This document shows, in pieces, positions 1-11,900 of a stretch of 64,000 nucleotides of DNA (position 1 is its first letter; each line of letters begins with the position of its first letter). The stretch lies in NCBI GenBank assembly GCA_013396635.1, contig WBMW01005035.1:310001-374000 (forward strand), written 5' to 3'. The notes beneath the pieces are model-generated. The model did no database searches, was not told the origin of the DNA, and worked only from the letters and a program-made list of their open reading frames with translations. The translations under genes were made by a program, and so were the position numbers. Origin of the DNA: Penelope pileata. Its lineage: Eukaryota > Chordata > Aves > Galliformes > Cracidae.

Positions 1-244
1 CAGATTTGAGTTGTCCTTCTCAGCTGTCAGATGTGGTTGGTAATACAGCACATCTTTCAGGGCAGGCAGAATAGTAGAAGAGCAGAGTCTGGGGACTGTT
101 GCTGCCTTGCTTCTTGCCAAACCATTAGCCACCAGATGTTGATAAGAAGCACACTGTTTTTAAGCTCCCATGCAAATACTGGCTGCACATACTGATTGAG
201 AAGGATGCTGTTCTCCACTATCAATTCTATTGCTTTGGAAATAC

Positions 245-281
245 AAAAAAAAAAAAAAAAAANNNNNNAAAAAAAAAAAAA
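245..281. repeat. A homopolymer containing an assembly gap
   Basis: A run of A is interrupted by six N (263-268). The true length is unknown; frames crossing it are meaningless. Confidence 0.9.
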
Positions 282-1938
282 TACCTGAAAGGAGCTGAGC
301 AGTGAGTTGGTTTCACTGGCTCTGGGAGGCTGGCCTGGGCTTTGCTTCCTTGCAGCCCTTGCCCCCAAGCAGCCCTAGCTCCAGCTTTTCCCTCGGTGTC
401 CCAGTTAGGAAAAGAAGAGGTAACTACGTGCCAGCTAGTACCTTCTTATCTAGTCACAGTATGTTCCCCAAAGGGAATTTTTGGCCCGGGTTTGTGTGTG
501 TTTTTATATGCTTTATTTTTATCTCAGAAAGGATAGACAGTACATTATGTCTTCAGTCCAGGAGGTTACACATTAGATAAGAGACAGGCAGATACAATAC
601 AACTGCTCCGTGGAGCTACGTTCCTGAGATAGAGAACACTGGGAATGCAGCAGGTAAATTGCTTCCATCCCCCTACATCCAGGCAGTTGATTTTGTGTCA
701 ACAAATCCAGATCCAAGTAGAGATTTCAATGTTCATGTTCTGGCAGACAGAGAATAAAGTCCACGCTGCTTCCTCTGTCTCTGGTCACCCCTGGCCTCCC
801 CTTGCCCATCCCACCCGCTTCTCCTGCTTCCTCCTGGCCCCTATCTGCCCATCTCTAGGCTGTGGTTCAGTGGTCACACTGCACTCCTCACAGTTCCCTG
901 CTGCCGGCCCCAGGGTAGTGGCTGCAGGAGAACCTTGCTGCTCTGCACATGGGTGGGGAAAGAGAGAATCCTGGGGTGCTGATGGTAGATATTTTGGCAT
1001 TTACAGCTAGGATCAGCACTGGTTTACATCTGCTTCTTCTTGCCTCTTTCTTGAGCACCCCTCCTGGATGTTTCTTTCCCTTTCTTTGAACTATGTGGGC
1101 TAGTTAGTGCTGAAGACAGGATACTAAATTTTAAAGGATTAAGAGTTGAGCTCTGGTACAGCAATTCTTTTTTTTTCTATCATTGAAATAACAGCTGTGG
1201 CATACTTAGTGGGCCCAGTTCAGCAGCATCACCTGGTTGCTTCCATGAAGCCATCCCTGCTCTGGCAGTGGGAGTGCTGCAGGGCTACTGACTCACCCCA
1301 TAAAGCCGTGCCCTCCCTTGCTGCCCCCAAAGACTCCATCTCGCGTTGTGAAGATTAATGGTGTGTTGCAGTATCGCTGTGCTGTGGTGAGGATGGGTTT
1401 TTTTTCTCCGGAGAAACAGATAAAGGTAGCACCAGCTACTACCCCATACGAAAGCCAAATTAGTAAATTTATGATTGTTTTACTGACGGACGTGACAGGG
1501 ACTCTTTTGGATTTTGATCCCAAGCCTAGCAAAGCCCATGACCCCTATATCAGCCTGACAATGAGCAATTGTGGCTGTGTTACCCCAGCATCCATCAAAT
1601 GCAATGATTAAGTGACTCAACTGGCATGGCAGAGATAAAAGTCATTGTAAGTAAACTTTGTCAGAAGAGCAATGTCTCCCACTTAGAAAATGTTGTCATA
1701 ACTCCAGCTTTAGTTTCAGGGTGTTTCCATGATGCTCTTGCTGTAGGGTCTGCATGCTTTACAGATATTACCTAGCCTTTAATGAGCATATCTTTGTGGT
1801 TTACCTGTGAGATAAGAGCAATCCCTTATCCTAATTCCATAGTGGGGGAAATGAGGTACCAAGAGATTATCGGCAAAGTGTAACCACTCATTTTAATACC
1901 TAGCATGAGTCATATACAAATTAATTTTCTCCTTTAGC

Positions 1939-1964
1939 TTTTTTTTTTTTTTTTTTTTTTTTTT
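1939..1964. repeat. T homopolymer
   Basis: A run of 26 T. No retrotransposed copy is recognisable beside it on either strand. Confidence 0.85.
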
Positions 1965-2413
1965 GTAGCTCTTTACACATGTTCAGCATGGTCTTGGCTA
2001 GCTCCAGGTCCAACACCAAAGGCTGACAACTGCTGTGCATCCAATCTCTTATCTTGTACTTGGCAAGTTGAAATGAGTGATATGCAGCACACATCTCGAC
2101 CCTCCAAGTCTCTGACCTGTGAGGGCTTGACGTTGCCTTGGTATGCTAGTGCCTCTCTCCATACCATAGTTATACAATATATGTTCATGTTTGAAGCTGA
2201 CATGACATCCTCTCTGAATCGCCTATTATTTTTGAAGTCTTCTGTGGCAAGGCTAATTTAGCCATTACACAAGTGTTGCTAGATTTACAATAACAGTGCA
2301 TATCAAATAAATCTCAGGCCAAGTGATGTCTATATCTCCTTCCCCAAGAGTCTATACTGACTGCTCCGGTGTTACTCCTTTAACACAGATGTGGGAACAT
2401 TTGTGTTCTTCTG

Positions 2414-2468
2414 GTTTTTTTTTGTTTTGTTGGTTTTTTTTTTGTTTGTTTGTTTGTTTGTTTTTTTG
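2414..2468. repeat. T-rich / GTTT simple repeat
   Basis: T runs broken by single G or GG, including five consecutive GTTT units. Confidence 0.85.
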
Positions 2469-2949
2469 TGGTGATGGAAGACTTGGGTGCTGGAGCCAAG
2501 GTCAGGAAAGTCCATCCAGTTCTTATAGACTTCTTGCCTACATCCATTGGAGGGAGTATTTGCACAGCTTACCCAGAGATCCATATTCTGAAGTCTCCTG
2601 GGATTTATATCAATCTTCTCAGCCTTTCAATAATTCTTTGAAGTTACATCCACGCTGTGGCTCAACTCCCTACTCCATGTAGGGTTGTCTCCCTCCATTG
2701 CATCCATCATTAGAAGGACTCCCAAATGCAGAGGATCCTCTGAAGGACATTGCTGTGACCCCAAGCTTCTCAGAACAAAAATTCAGATTTTGGAAGAGAT
2801 TGAATCTAAAAAAAAATCTCTCCCCAAAGGTATCTGTTAGAAATTATGGAGTTGAATGAGTTGTGTCAGGAAGAAACCCATGACTTGATTGACCAAGTGC
2901 AGCGATGTTTGATCATGTCATAGGACTCAGCAAAAACTCTCGGCAACCT

Positions 2950-3028
2950 GCCTGTGGTAGGGGGTTGGAACTAGATGATCTTTGGCTCCCTTCCAACCCA
3001 ATCCATTCTATGATTCTGTGATTCTATG
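2950..3028 (+). mobile_element. CR1 LINE 3' tail
   Basis: GGTAGGGGGTTGGAACTAGA, then CTTCCAACCCAATCCATTCT, ending in three ATTCTATG-type octamers. Only the last 80 or so bases of CR1 remain. Confidence 0.9.
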
Positions 3029-5804
3029 AACATGGGGTAGCTGTTTGTGTTCTCTTGCCAGCCCTCCTGCTCATATTGATGCCTGAAATGCCAGACCTAG
3101 TTTAGCTTGTTGGACTTCAGACTCTGTGTTTTCAGCATAGAGTTTGGAGCCCAAAATTAGAACAAGGATGAAAAGAAAACAATTTTCCATCACAGCTTAG
3201 CTGCAAGGGCAGCATTTTGCTACTGACACCTCTTTTGCAGAAAGCATGTGGTTGGATTGCCACCCAACAAGCACACCCCATTTTCCAGCAGAATGGGACA
3301 GCCTGCAAAGAGGGAAATTAGCTGATGCTCATGTAGATGGGACTCACTGTGGGCACAGTTCAGTTTTACCTAGCAAATCAAGCCTTTTGTGTTTAATATA
3401 TTTCCACCTATGCTCCAAGAGACTGATACTGGCTGCAAGTGGATGCCTCCATAGGGGTTCTCATCCCCTACAACTCTCCCCAAAGACCCCTACCCAATGT
3501 CTTTCAGAGCCTTACTGTATCTGCACCCCGGGCACCAAGCAGACGTTGTACTTGCAGCAAAGCACAAAATATTACATTTCATTGCACTGAAAAAAAAAAA
3601 TTAAAAATCATATCCTGAGAATTTCCCTGAACATTCCTAAAATAGATTTTTCCATCGTTTGGGATCCCATGCAGAATCCTTACTGATTAAGTCTGAGATG
3701 TGCTGTTAATTTGATCATTAGAAGGTGTTTTTTTTACAGTGGCCTTCAGCACCTGTGAGTTTTGTGCTCTTTCTAAAACTTTCACTAAACTTTGATAGCA
3801 AACTTCACCAGGAGGGAGTTGCCCTCCCGGAGCATAGACTCCATCCATCACACAGTCAGTCCTAAATCTAAATGTCTCCCCTGGGGTCCCTTCTCCTCTT
3901 ATGACACCAGCACACAAATCAACCCCCAGACCACCTGGGCTGGATAGACCTGAGTGTTTTTACCTATCCATTGCAGGAATGTACTCCGTGTCTCTGACAG
4001 CACACATGTGCACGGGGCTGGGAGCTGGGCAGTGACGTGTGGGGAGAAGCAATGCGACTGCGAGCACCGCAGGGAATGCCAAGGATGCCACAACAGGAAG
4101 AGTGGAGACATAACACGGCCAAGAGGGGGAACTGAGGCAGACGGAGCAGGAATGCGATTAAATTACCCCTGCGGGATTTGGCTGAGACACCGGGGCTCAC
4201 TGAGCTCATTCCCCCATCAGAGGGAGGAAGCAGTTGGAGTGATTTGCACTGTTTGCATTTTGTTTATCAAGATGGGAGCAAACAGCAGCAGCAAACAGCA
4301 TGGCTTGGGGGAAAAGTGGTGTTTCAGTGCATTCCCTGGCTCCTTGCCCTTCGCCCAGAGTACAGGGAGTGTAGGGAAGAAGGGCAAACCTGAGACTCCC
4401 CATCAGGCGCACCCTGCAGCCCGCAGCATCCCACCACAGGTGCCTCGCAGCTGAAAGGCTGGTGTGTGCCTTTGGGTTTACACATGCTTCCCCCTATCAG
4501 CATAGCGTGCGTCCACTCTGGACAGGAAAGGGGTCCTTTTTTGAGTAAGTCATAGTGGTGATGGTCATAGCAAGGGGCTCTCCTACAGCTAGCTGTGTGC
4601 CTCTTCGCAAGCTAATCCAGCATACGAACCATAGGACCCTTCTTTGGACTTGCTCTTCAATGTAGTTCTTCAAAACAGTTTAATGTTTTTAGCCTGAAAA
4701 TGCCAGTTACCCCAAATCCGAAGTATTGGAGGAAGAAGAAGAGTTCTGATAGAAGTGAATGCAAATGGTCTTGGTTGTCTCAGCTTTGGGGAATCCTGCA
4801 CAGAAAGTATTTTAGGTTCAGTAACAGTGTTATAAACACTGGATGTGGAGTCAAAAAAAGACAAAACACATTGGAAGAGGTCAATGCTGAAACATAACAT
4901 TTCATTGTGGTTGATCTCTAGACACGTTCATTGTAACTAAAGCTTTGGTAAAGTTTTTCAAGTCCTGCTATTGCCCGGGTTCAGGAAAGAAAGAAAGAAA
5001 GGAAAAAAAAAAAAAAAAGAGAAACCCTACAATTTCTGATATTCTGGTGATTTTCATAGGATTGGGAAACAATCAAGTTCCTTGCCCTATTGATTATTCA
5101 GCGAGCAGTGAGCTCTTTGCCCTCAGGCTGCGCATTGCAACAGTGTGCACACGGGGATGGTGGGACCAGTGTCCTGGCACCAGCTGCAGCCCTGCTCCCT
5201 GAGGTCCAGCTGCCAAGCAGGCTGAGACCTGTGGGACAGAAATAGGGCATGTGTACAGATGCCATTTGGGAAACCCTTGGTTTTATGCAAGGCATGAAGA
5301 TCATCTCTGTGTTGATAAGTGCTTTTAAAACACAGTCATATTTTGGAGATGAGGGGGCAGAGCTTGTGGCTGTTTTCTATATTTATAAACCCTCTGCATG
5401 TTCCTTTCTTAGGTTTTGTATGGGCCAAAGCAGGACAAGCAGTCTGTTGATGCTTCTTGTGCGCTTCTTTCCTTGTTGAACTCAGTCTGAGTTAATTCCT
5501 GTCAAGCCCTTTGCGCTTTCAGTTCAGTATCCCAAATTCCATCATTTCATGAGGGTGCAACCATGTCCAGCAAAACTGAGCAGATCTGGGGCTGACACAA
5601 AAGCTAGGAACAGGGTCTTCAACAGTTTGGAGGACAGGAAAACTATTCTAGCAGTGGTTAGCAATGGTTTGGAGCCAGTATCTAAACTTCCAAAGTATCC
5701 GTAATGACAGCAGGTCAGAATCAATAAGCAGCAAAACTGCTTTAAGCCCTGGATGTATTTCCTTTGAAATACATACTCTTCCTGCCTTTTACCAAGTAAC
5801 ACAC
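3029..5804. other. Gene-free interval
   Basis: There is no recognisable exon or repeat body. A GC-richer patch near 4000-4450 keeps a 166-codon plus frame open (3954-4454), but it has no motif and its own shadow frames. Confidence 0.6.
4984..5022. repeat. GAAA and A-rich simple repeat
   Basis: GGAAAGAAAGAAAGAAAGG is followed by a 16-base A run. Confidence 0.85.
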
Positions 5805-5985
5805 TGGCATGGGTGTCCAACCTTTTGGCTTGTCTGGGTCGCATTGAGTGAAGAGGAATTGTCTTGGGCTGATGTTTCGGTGGTTGCTGAGTGATGGGTT
5901 TGTGCCCCAGGGCAGGGTCAGACCACTCGGTGGGGAAGAGCCACTGCCATAATGGCACACATGCGGCCCGCAGGCTTTTTCCCTA
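5805..5985 (+). mobile_element. Probable hAT-type DNA transposon fragment
   Basis: GGTGTCCAACCTTTTGGCTT followed by CTGGGTCGCATTGAGTGAAG and AGGAATTGTCTTGGGC matches the terminal region of a widespread amniote hAT family whose end reads roughly CAGGGGTGTCCAACC. Further on, CACATGCGGCCCGCAGGC resembles the subterminal part of the other end. The CAGGGG terminus itself is not preserved. Confidence 0.45.
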
Positions 5986-8900
5986 CCTGGTAATGCTGCA
6001 AGTCTCACATGGTATCTGAGCAAGAAGCGAGGTTTCTTACAGTCTTCTATGTGAGTCAGAAGTCAGGATGTTTATTTAAAAGTTTCCAGACTATATGGAC
6101 CGTGTCAGAGCTCTGAACTTTGCTTGAATTTCTGAAACGGTTGATTATGGGTTTCAGCTCACATCTGAGAGGAGGATTCAGGTGGCTCCTGGCGCCTTCG
6201 TATTCCTTTGCTTGTCCTTTCCACTTTTAAGCTGTCACCTACCAAAAAGGTGCTGAAGTCAGGATCCAGCTGGGGGCCTTGCTGGTGGACCTGCAGTTCC
6301 CTCTTTTAGTATTGCATGAGCTCAGGAGTGTTGACCTTAGTCAAAAGTTGTTTTTGTCAGTGCTCAAAGCCACTTGAATGCTACATAAGAGGCTCAGAAG
6401 CAGTCGGCACAAACTGGTTAAAGTCATTTCTCAGATTGGAAGCTCTGACCGCCACCCCCAAAATGCCAATTTCAGTGACAACCTCAGAAGAACTGCCAGC
6501 TACTCTCCCCAGCCCCTATCCCTGGCTATTAGCAAGCATTAGATGTTCTGTTTTTTTTTTTTCCTTAGGTCAATGAATCAGATATTCTGTCTGGTTTTGT
6601 TATTATATGACAACTCTCAACTCAGACACAATCTAGGAGCATATCAGAGCACCTTTTTTTTCCTTCTCTTTAGCTATCTGAGGATCCTAAACAGAAGGCT
6701 GAAGAACAAAGCCAGGTTCATGCACTGTTGTATGGATCTTGGGATGTTACTGATGAGATTTCTTTGAAAAACAGGGAAAGTCCTGTGGATATTTTGCTGG
6801 ATCAGCCTTGCTGGTAGTCCTCTTCCCCACATGGCCACAACCAGATAGCCAAAGAATGAGACTTCCATGTTGCAAAAACTGCAGGTTTGATACATGGCCG
6901 TGGAGGACGTGACTCTCCTCTGGCTTATTAACTCCCAGAAAGACTTTAGCCAGGGCCAGCTTGACAAAAAGAAAAAAGAAAAAAAAGAAAAGAAAAAACA
7001 CCCAAAAACTCAATGACACAGAGGCAAGAAGCCGGCTGGTTAGGTATAACCGGAGGACTTAACTACCTCCCTAACCATTGTCCACCCTCATTAATGGTTA
7101 AACTCCCCTTCCGTCATTGCTTACTGTTTCAAGCCAATTCAGGCTCTCTCAAATCGGGGGAAGAGTGAAGAGGGGAGGGAAAGCAATTCCAAAAACCTGC
7201 TTGTATTCCTTCTTTTAAAGCAGCACCTCACGTTACCTCTAAGTGGCATTGGCTTTCCTGCTGAGGGATTTTTATGTGAATTTAGAAGTGCATGAATGAG
7301 CAGAGCCCTTAGCCTTGCCTTGAAATGGGTGAATGGGTGTTTGTGCGCAACTCCCATCCTTCATACTACAGTATCTGAGAGCCTCAGTTTTTCTCAGATT
7401 TATCACTATAGTTTCCTGAGGACTTCTTACAAGATGACATCTCTCTGACTTGCCAAAAGCGCACAGGAAGCTGTTGGCAGCAGAAAGGATTGAGCTGAGG
7501 ATGTCAGATTCTACACACCTGCCCCGTGCATGGCTGCTGGGGGCCATGAAACCCTCTGGTGCACCCCAAATCTCATCACAGCGGCTGTGTCCTATGGGCA
7601 CTCCACCACAGTGTCTTCATTTGCCATGGAGCTGCACCTGTGCTGCTGCTCAGCCATAGGTGTCTCAGTCCTTTGCTGAACTGAAACTGCTGAGTGCCAC
7701 ATATTCACTAAACCAAATGTTTTTCCTGTTGCTGTCAGATGTTTGGTGAGGATTAGTTTCAGTTCCCTGCCTCACTGCCCCTGCTGGCCAATAGTTGTGA
7801 CGTCGTATGTGAACCAAGTACACCTGAACCTGCTTCATAAGGTGAAGATCCGTACCCATTCCTCAGTTGAGACTTGAACCAAACCACTTTTGACCCTTCT
7901 GTCAGGTTTGAAAAGTTCACTCAACGTTTTTTCCAACTTTTGCATTCCTCTGCCCTCTTTGGGATTTGACTGGCGGTAGAGGCACCAGAATACCCTGAGG
8001 AATGCTGCCTTGCAGTACTTCTGACCCTGCTGAAACCAGTCTTTCTGACTCTGCTTAACTCTTGCCATTTCCAGGCCAACAAAGCATTTGAGCAAGGTTC
8101 AAACAACCATCCAGGCCAGGGGCTCTTGTTCTCAGGTGATCAGTCAAAGGCCTCTCTGATGACTTTGGTGGCACTAAGCCAGATTACACTGACAAGAAGA
8201 TTACAGTACCAGCACTTTTCATTACTTGCCTGTACCACGTAGCCAAACATTCATGTTTCACATTAACCATGTGTTATCAGAGTGCTTGACACTGTCAGAG
8301 ATGAGCTAATGAGGCTGGGGAACTTCACAGGCTAACTGACAATTAGAACAAATGCCTTCAGGTACACTCAGGTCTGACCTTGGAAACTGAGGGCCACCAT
8401 GTGCTTTGGGACTCTTAACAAAGTTCTATGGATTTTCCAGTCAAATGTTTTTGGCTGTTTTTCTTTCTTATGGTCAAGTAACCAATTTAACAAAACTTGA
8501 GCTTTTGCTAGGATGCAAATATTTTTTTTTCTTTCAAGGTCATTACTTCATGAACAATGTTGACATCTGTGCATTGTGTTCATGTTTTGGGATGAGGGAA
8601 AATATTGCCATTTCATAACCTGACATAGGACAGAATGAGTGGTTCCTGCCTATGTTTTCCTCTGCTTGATCCCAACAGTGGTGAGACCATGTCAGACCCT
8701 TGTGGCAGCCCCCAGTATAAGATGTGGCACCCAATAATGCAACCTCCAGGGAAACACTGAGACTTTCTGGGGATCCATTGCTGAACTGCTGTGCTATACT
8801 GAATTAACTTTATGCTTTTTTTTTTTTTTTTTCCTCTGTCTTACTCCTTTATTGGGCAAGTTGGCAGGATGCTGGGAAGATGGGCTGATACAAATGCTTT

Positions 8901-11900
8901 TCCACACAAAGACATCATAGAACATAGCTGGGGACTCTCAGGCTGTCTTCCCCTCCTTCCACATCCCTGTTTTACTGTGGTCCGCTCCTGTGATGCTGCT
9001 GTGGTCCTCGTTGTGCCCTGAGAACCTCCTGAGCCTTGGATGGGATGGGGGAGGCCTAAGGGCATCAGGGCCACCCCGGGGCACACGTGGCACATGTCTT
9101 CCCAGCAGCTGAGCAATGAAACGTTGTGTGGGAGATAATGAACCTTTTGCAGATAATTAACAACAGCAGTTGGTGACATTTCAGCCAGCAAGGATGGCTT
9201 GAGCAGCTTCCACCTGCCTAGCCCTGCCTCGGGCAGATCAGGCCCTTCTTGCTCTGAAAGAAAATTAACTTTTTAAGTTAAAAAGGCAGGGGGAAGGGAA
9301 GGTGGATCTTCTTGCATTTAACATCTGTTAATGAAAGATCATTCAATCGACTGCAAAAAACAAGAAGTCCCTTCTCCAGCTTTAAAAACATATGTTTGCA
9401 TGATGCCTCAGGTCTTCTCAGAAACATGCTCCCTAAAGGATGACAGCATGGGGAAGGGAGGGCAGCTGGGTTTTGGGGAAGTTATTGTGTCTTGGCACAG
9501 GCTAGGCTTCCAGGGCTAAAGCCCTGAACTCGGTGGCCCCTCATGTGCATGTCAGAAGTCCTAGCCCAGCCTCCAGCCCTCCCTCCCTGCCACGACAGTG
9601 TGAGAATGAACCATCTAGGGAAAGGCAGTAAGAAGGAAAAGCGTGTAAGGATTATGCTAACACTCTGTGGCCTGAAGGAGTAAAGCGATAGATGGCTAAC
9701 AGTGTTTTCATGGCAAGGTGTGTTCTCCTCGATGGAGGCAATGTACAGCAGGACCCTCAGTTTCCTTAGTAAGAGATTAAATGTGAATTACAGAGCATGA
9801 AAGCAGAGATGCATCCCCTGGGACTGAGAGAGCTCTGTATGCAACAAACAGCTCTGCTCCAGGCAAAGAGCAGGTGAGTCCCAAAGGATGCTGCTTTGCT
9901 TCCTTGCTGGCTTTTCTTGCTTCTCAGGGGAGACAGGGAAACCATGACAGAGCAGGGGAGGATCCTCACCTCTGCTCCCTGCTCTATTCCCTCCCTTCCT
10001 GCCGCTGCCTGGGCTGCTCGACAGCATCCTTGGTGCCGTTGAGCAACAGGAGCAAGCCCATCTCCAGGCCACACTGGCTCAGGAGCCCTCAGCCCATAAC
10101 CCAGTGCTCAGAGCTCCAGACCAGGCTTGGGGCAATGCTCTTGTTCCACCCGATGCCTCTGCCCAGACGGTGGGTTAGTTGAGCTGGTAGAGAATCCTTC
10201 TAACATTACTAATGTGGAGAAACAAAGATCTAGCAAACCAAAATACAACTGGTGTCCAGTTGCCTCTTCATCTGGCTGTGTTTTATTTGCACAAGCTGAG
10301 GAACCTCATGGTGCCAGGAGGAATGTGATAGAAGCTCTTCATCTCATAAATTATTTTCATGTGGTCTTCCCCAGGGAGATAGGGCCCACGAGTAGGGACT
10401 GGCAGCATGGGCTCTGCCCCCAGCTTTGGCACTGACCTGCTGTGTGACCTTGGACAACTCACTTCACCTCCCCTGAGCTTCTGTTTCCCCTCCTCTCCTT
10501 TGTCTGCCTTGTTTATTTGGACTGTCAACTCCTAGAGAAAGGAATTCAGCCTCCCTGGCTGCTTGCGGGTTGCAGAGCATGACGGGAGCCTGGTCAGACT
10601 TGCTCCTGGGAGGTACTACAGTAAAAAATTCATAATGATGACTAAAACCTAGCACTTAATAAACAATTGTATGCAAGCTTTTAATTATTGAGAGGCATCC
10701 ATGAATTAGTGAGATGTCTCCAGCACTTGGGAGCTCCAGGGGCAGTGGCTGCTTGCTGTTTCCCTTTCCCGTGGCCCTCCTGAAGGCCACAGCCCAGTGG
10801 ATTCTGACATCTCACAGTGGGAGGAGTGGGAAGCATCTGCCGGAGCAAGGAGAGTTTCTTGGAGGTAATGAAGAAGGCTCCTCCTGGAGCCTCCCCCTCC
10901 TGAACATCTGGACAGATAACGGCTCTTCCGAGAAAGATTTAAGGAGCAGGGAGGCCTCCTGGAAAGGGCAGGGGAACACACAGCCTTGGAGCAGAGGGCA
11001 GGAGGGCTGGGAGGGGACGAGTGGGCTGACGTGGCCCTGTCCCTTGGGCTTGGGCGGGGGTGGATGGGACCAAGGCCACCGGAGCCCTCTTTTAGGCAAG
11101 TGCTGTAGCATTGAAATCCGTATGGATAGTATGCAGAAGAGGAATAAAAGGTTTGCTGCTGCCTCTGTGGCTCTGGAGATGGCTTCTCCACTCAGTGAGC
11201 CCCCAGCACCGTCCCTCAGCCAAGAGGGTGACCCGTGCACCAGACAGCATGCAGCAGGCACAGGGTGGGCTGTCCAGGAGAAGAGGCTCTGCTTGACCCT
11301 GGTTCCCTTCTTCCCACTGCAACAGGAGCCCAGGAGCCTCAGGAGAGGGATGCATGGAGGTGCAGGAGCAGGGGCAAGGAACCCCGGTGCATTGTCACCA
11401 AGGATGGTTACAAGGTTGTGTTTTGCCATCAGACCCAGCTTGCTTCACACCATGTAGAGCAGGCTAAGGGCAGTGGCTGTGTATTTAAAATAAATACAAC
11501 AAAATAAGAGAGAAATCTCTTCTCAAAGTTCACAGGTTGCTGCTAAACTGCTGCTCCTTTCCATGGCAGGCGCTGGTGCTCAGAGACCACTGCAGGCAGG
11601 CAGTTGTCAGGGTCTGAAGGGCGAAATTCCTGCATCTCAGTCTCCAAATTCCTCAAATAAGTCCCTCCAATTTTTATGTTTTCATAAAGACGTGGCCTGC
11701 TGCCGGGTGACCTGGAAGAGGCATCGCAGTGCTTTGTCAGCACACTCGCCTCGCTGCAGAAGCTAGGGACCAAATTGTCTTATTAATCATTTAGAAAGTG
11801 GGGAGGGGAAAATGAAAATAAAAATAAAAAGCATGGCTCTAGCTAATTGTAGGGGGGAAAAAATGAGGTCAGAGTTCATTTTTCTCTCCACGGCCGCTTC

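Larger units (their letters stand above)
1..2949. other. Gene-free left edge
   Basis: Apart from the homopolymers listed separately, I recognise nothing. A 97-codon plus-strand frame at 1318-1611 has no known motif and is overlapped by an equally long minus-strand frame, so I do not call it a gene. Confidence 0.6.

Noticed and set aside
1318..1611. 97-codon frame that reads somewhat like a protein
   Set aside because: No motif, a similarly long frame on the other strand, no splice or promoter context.
10714..11457. Frame of 247 codons on the plus strand and an overlapping 205-codon frame on the minus strand
   Set aside because: Both strands are open because the stretch is GC-rich; neither product has a recognisable motif or splice context.
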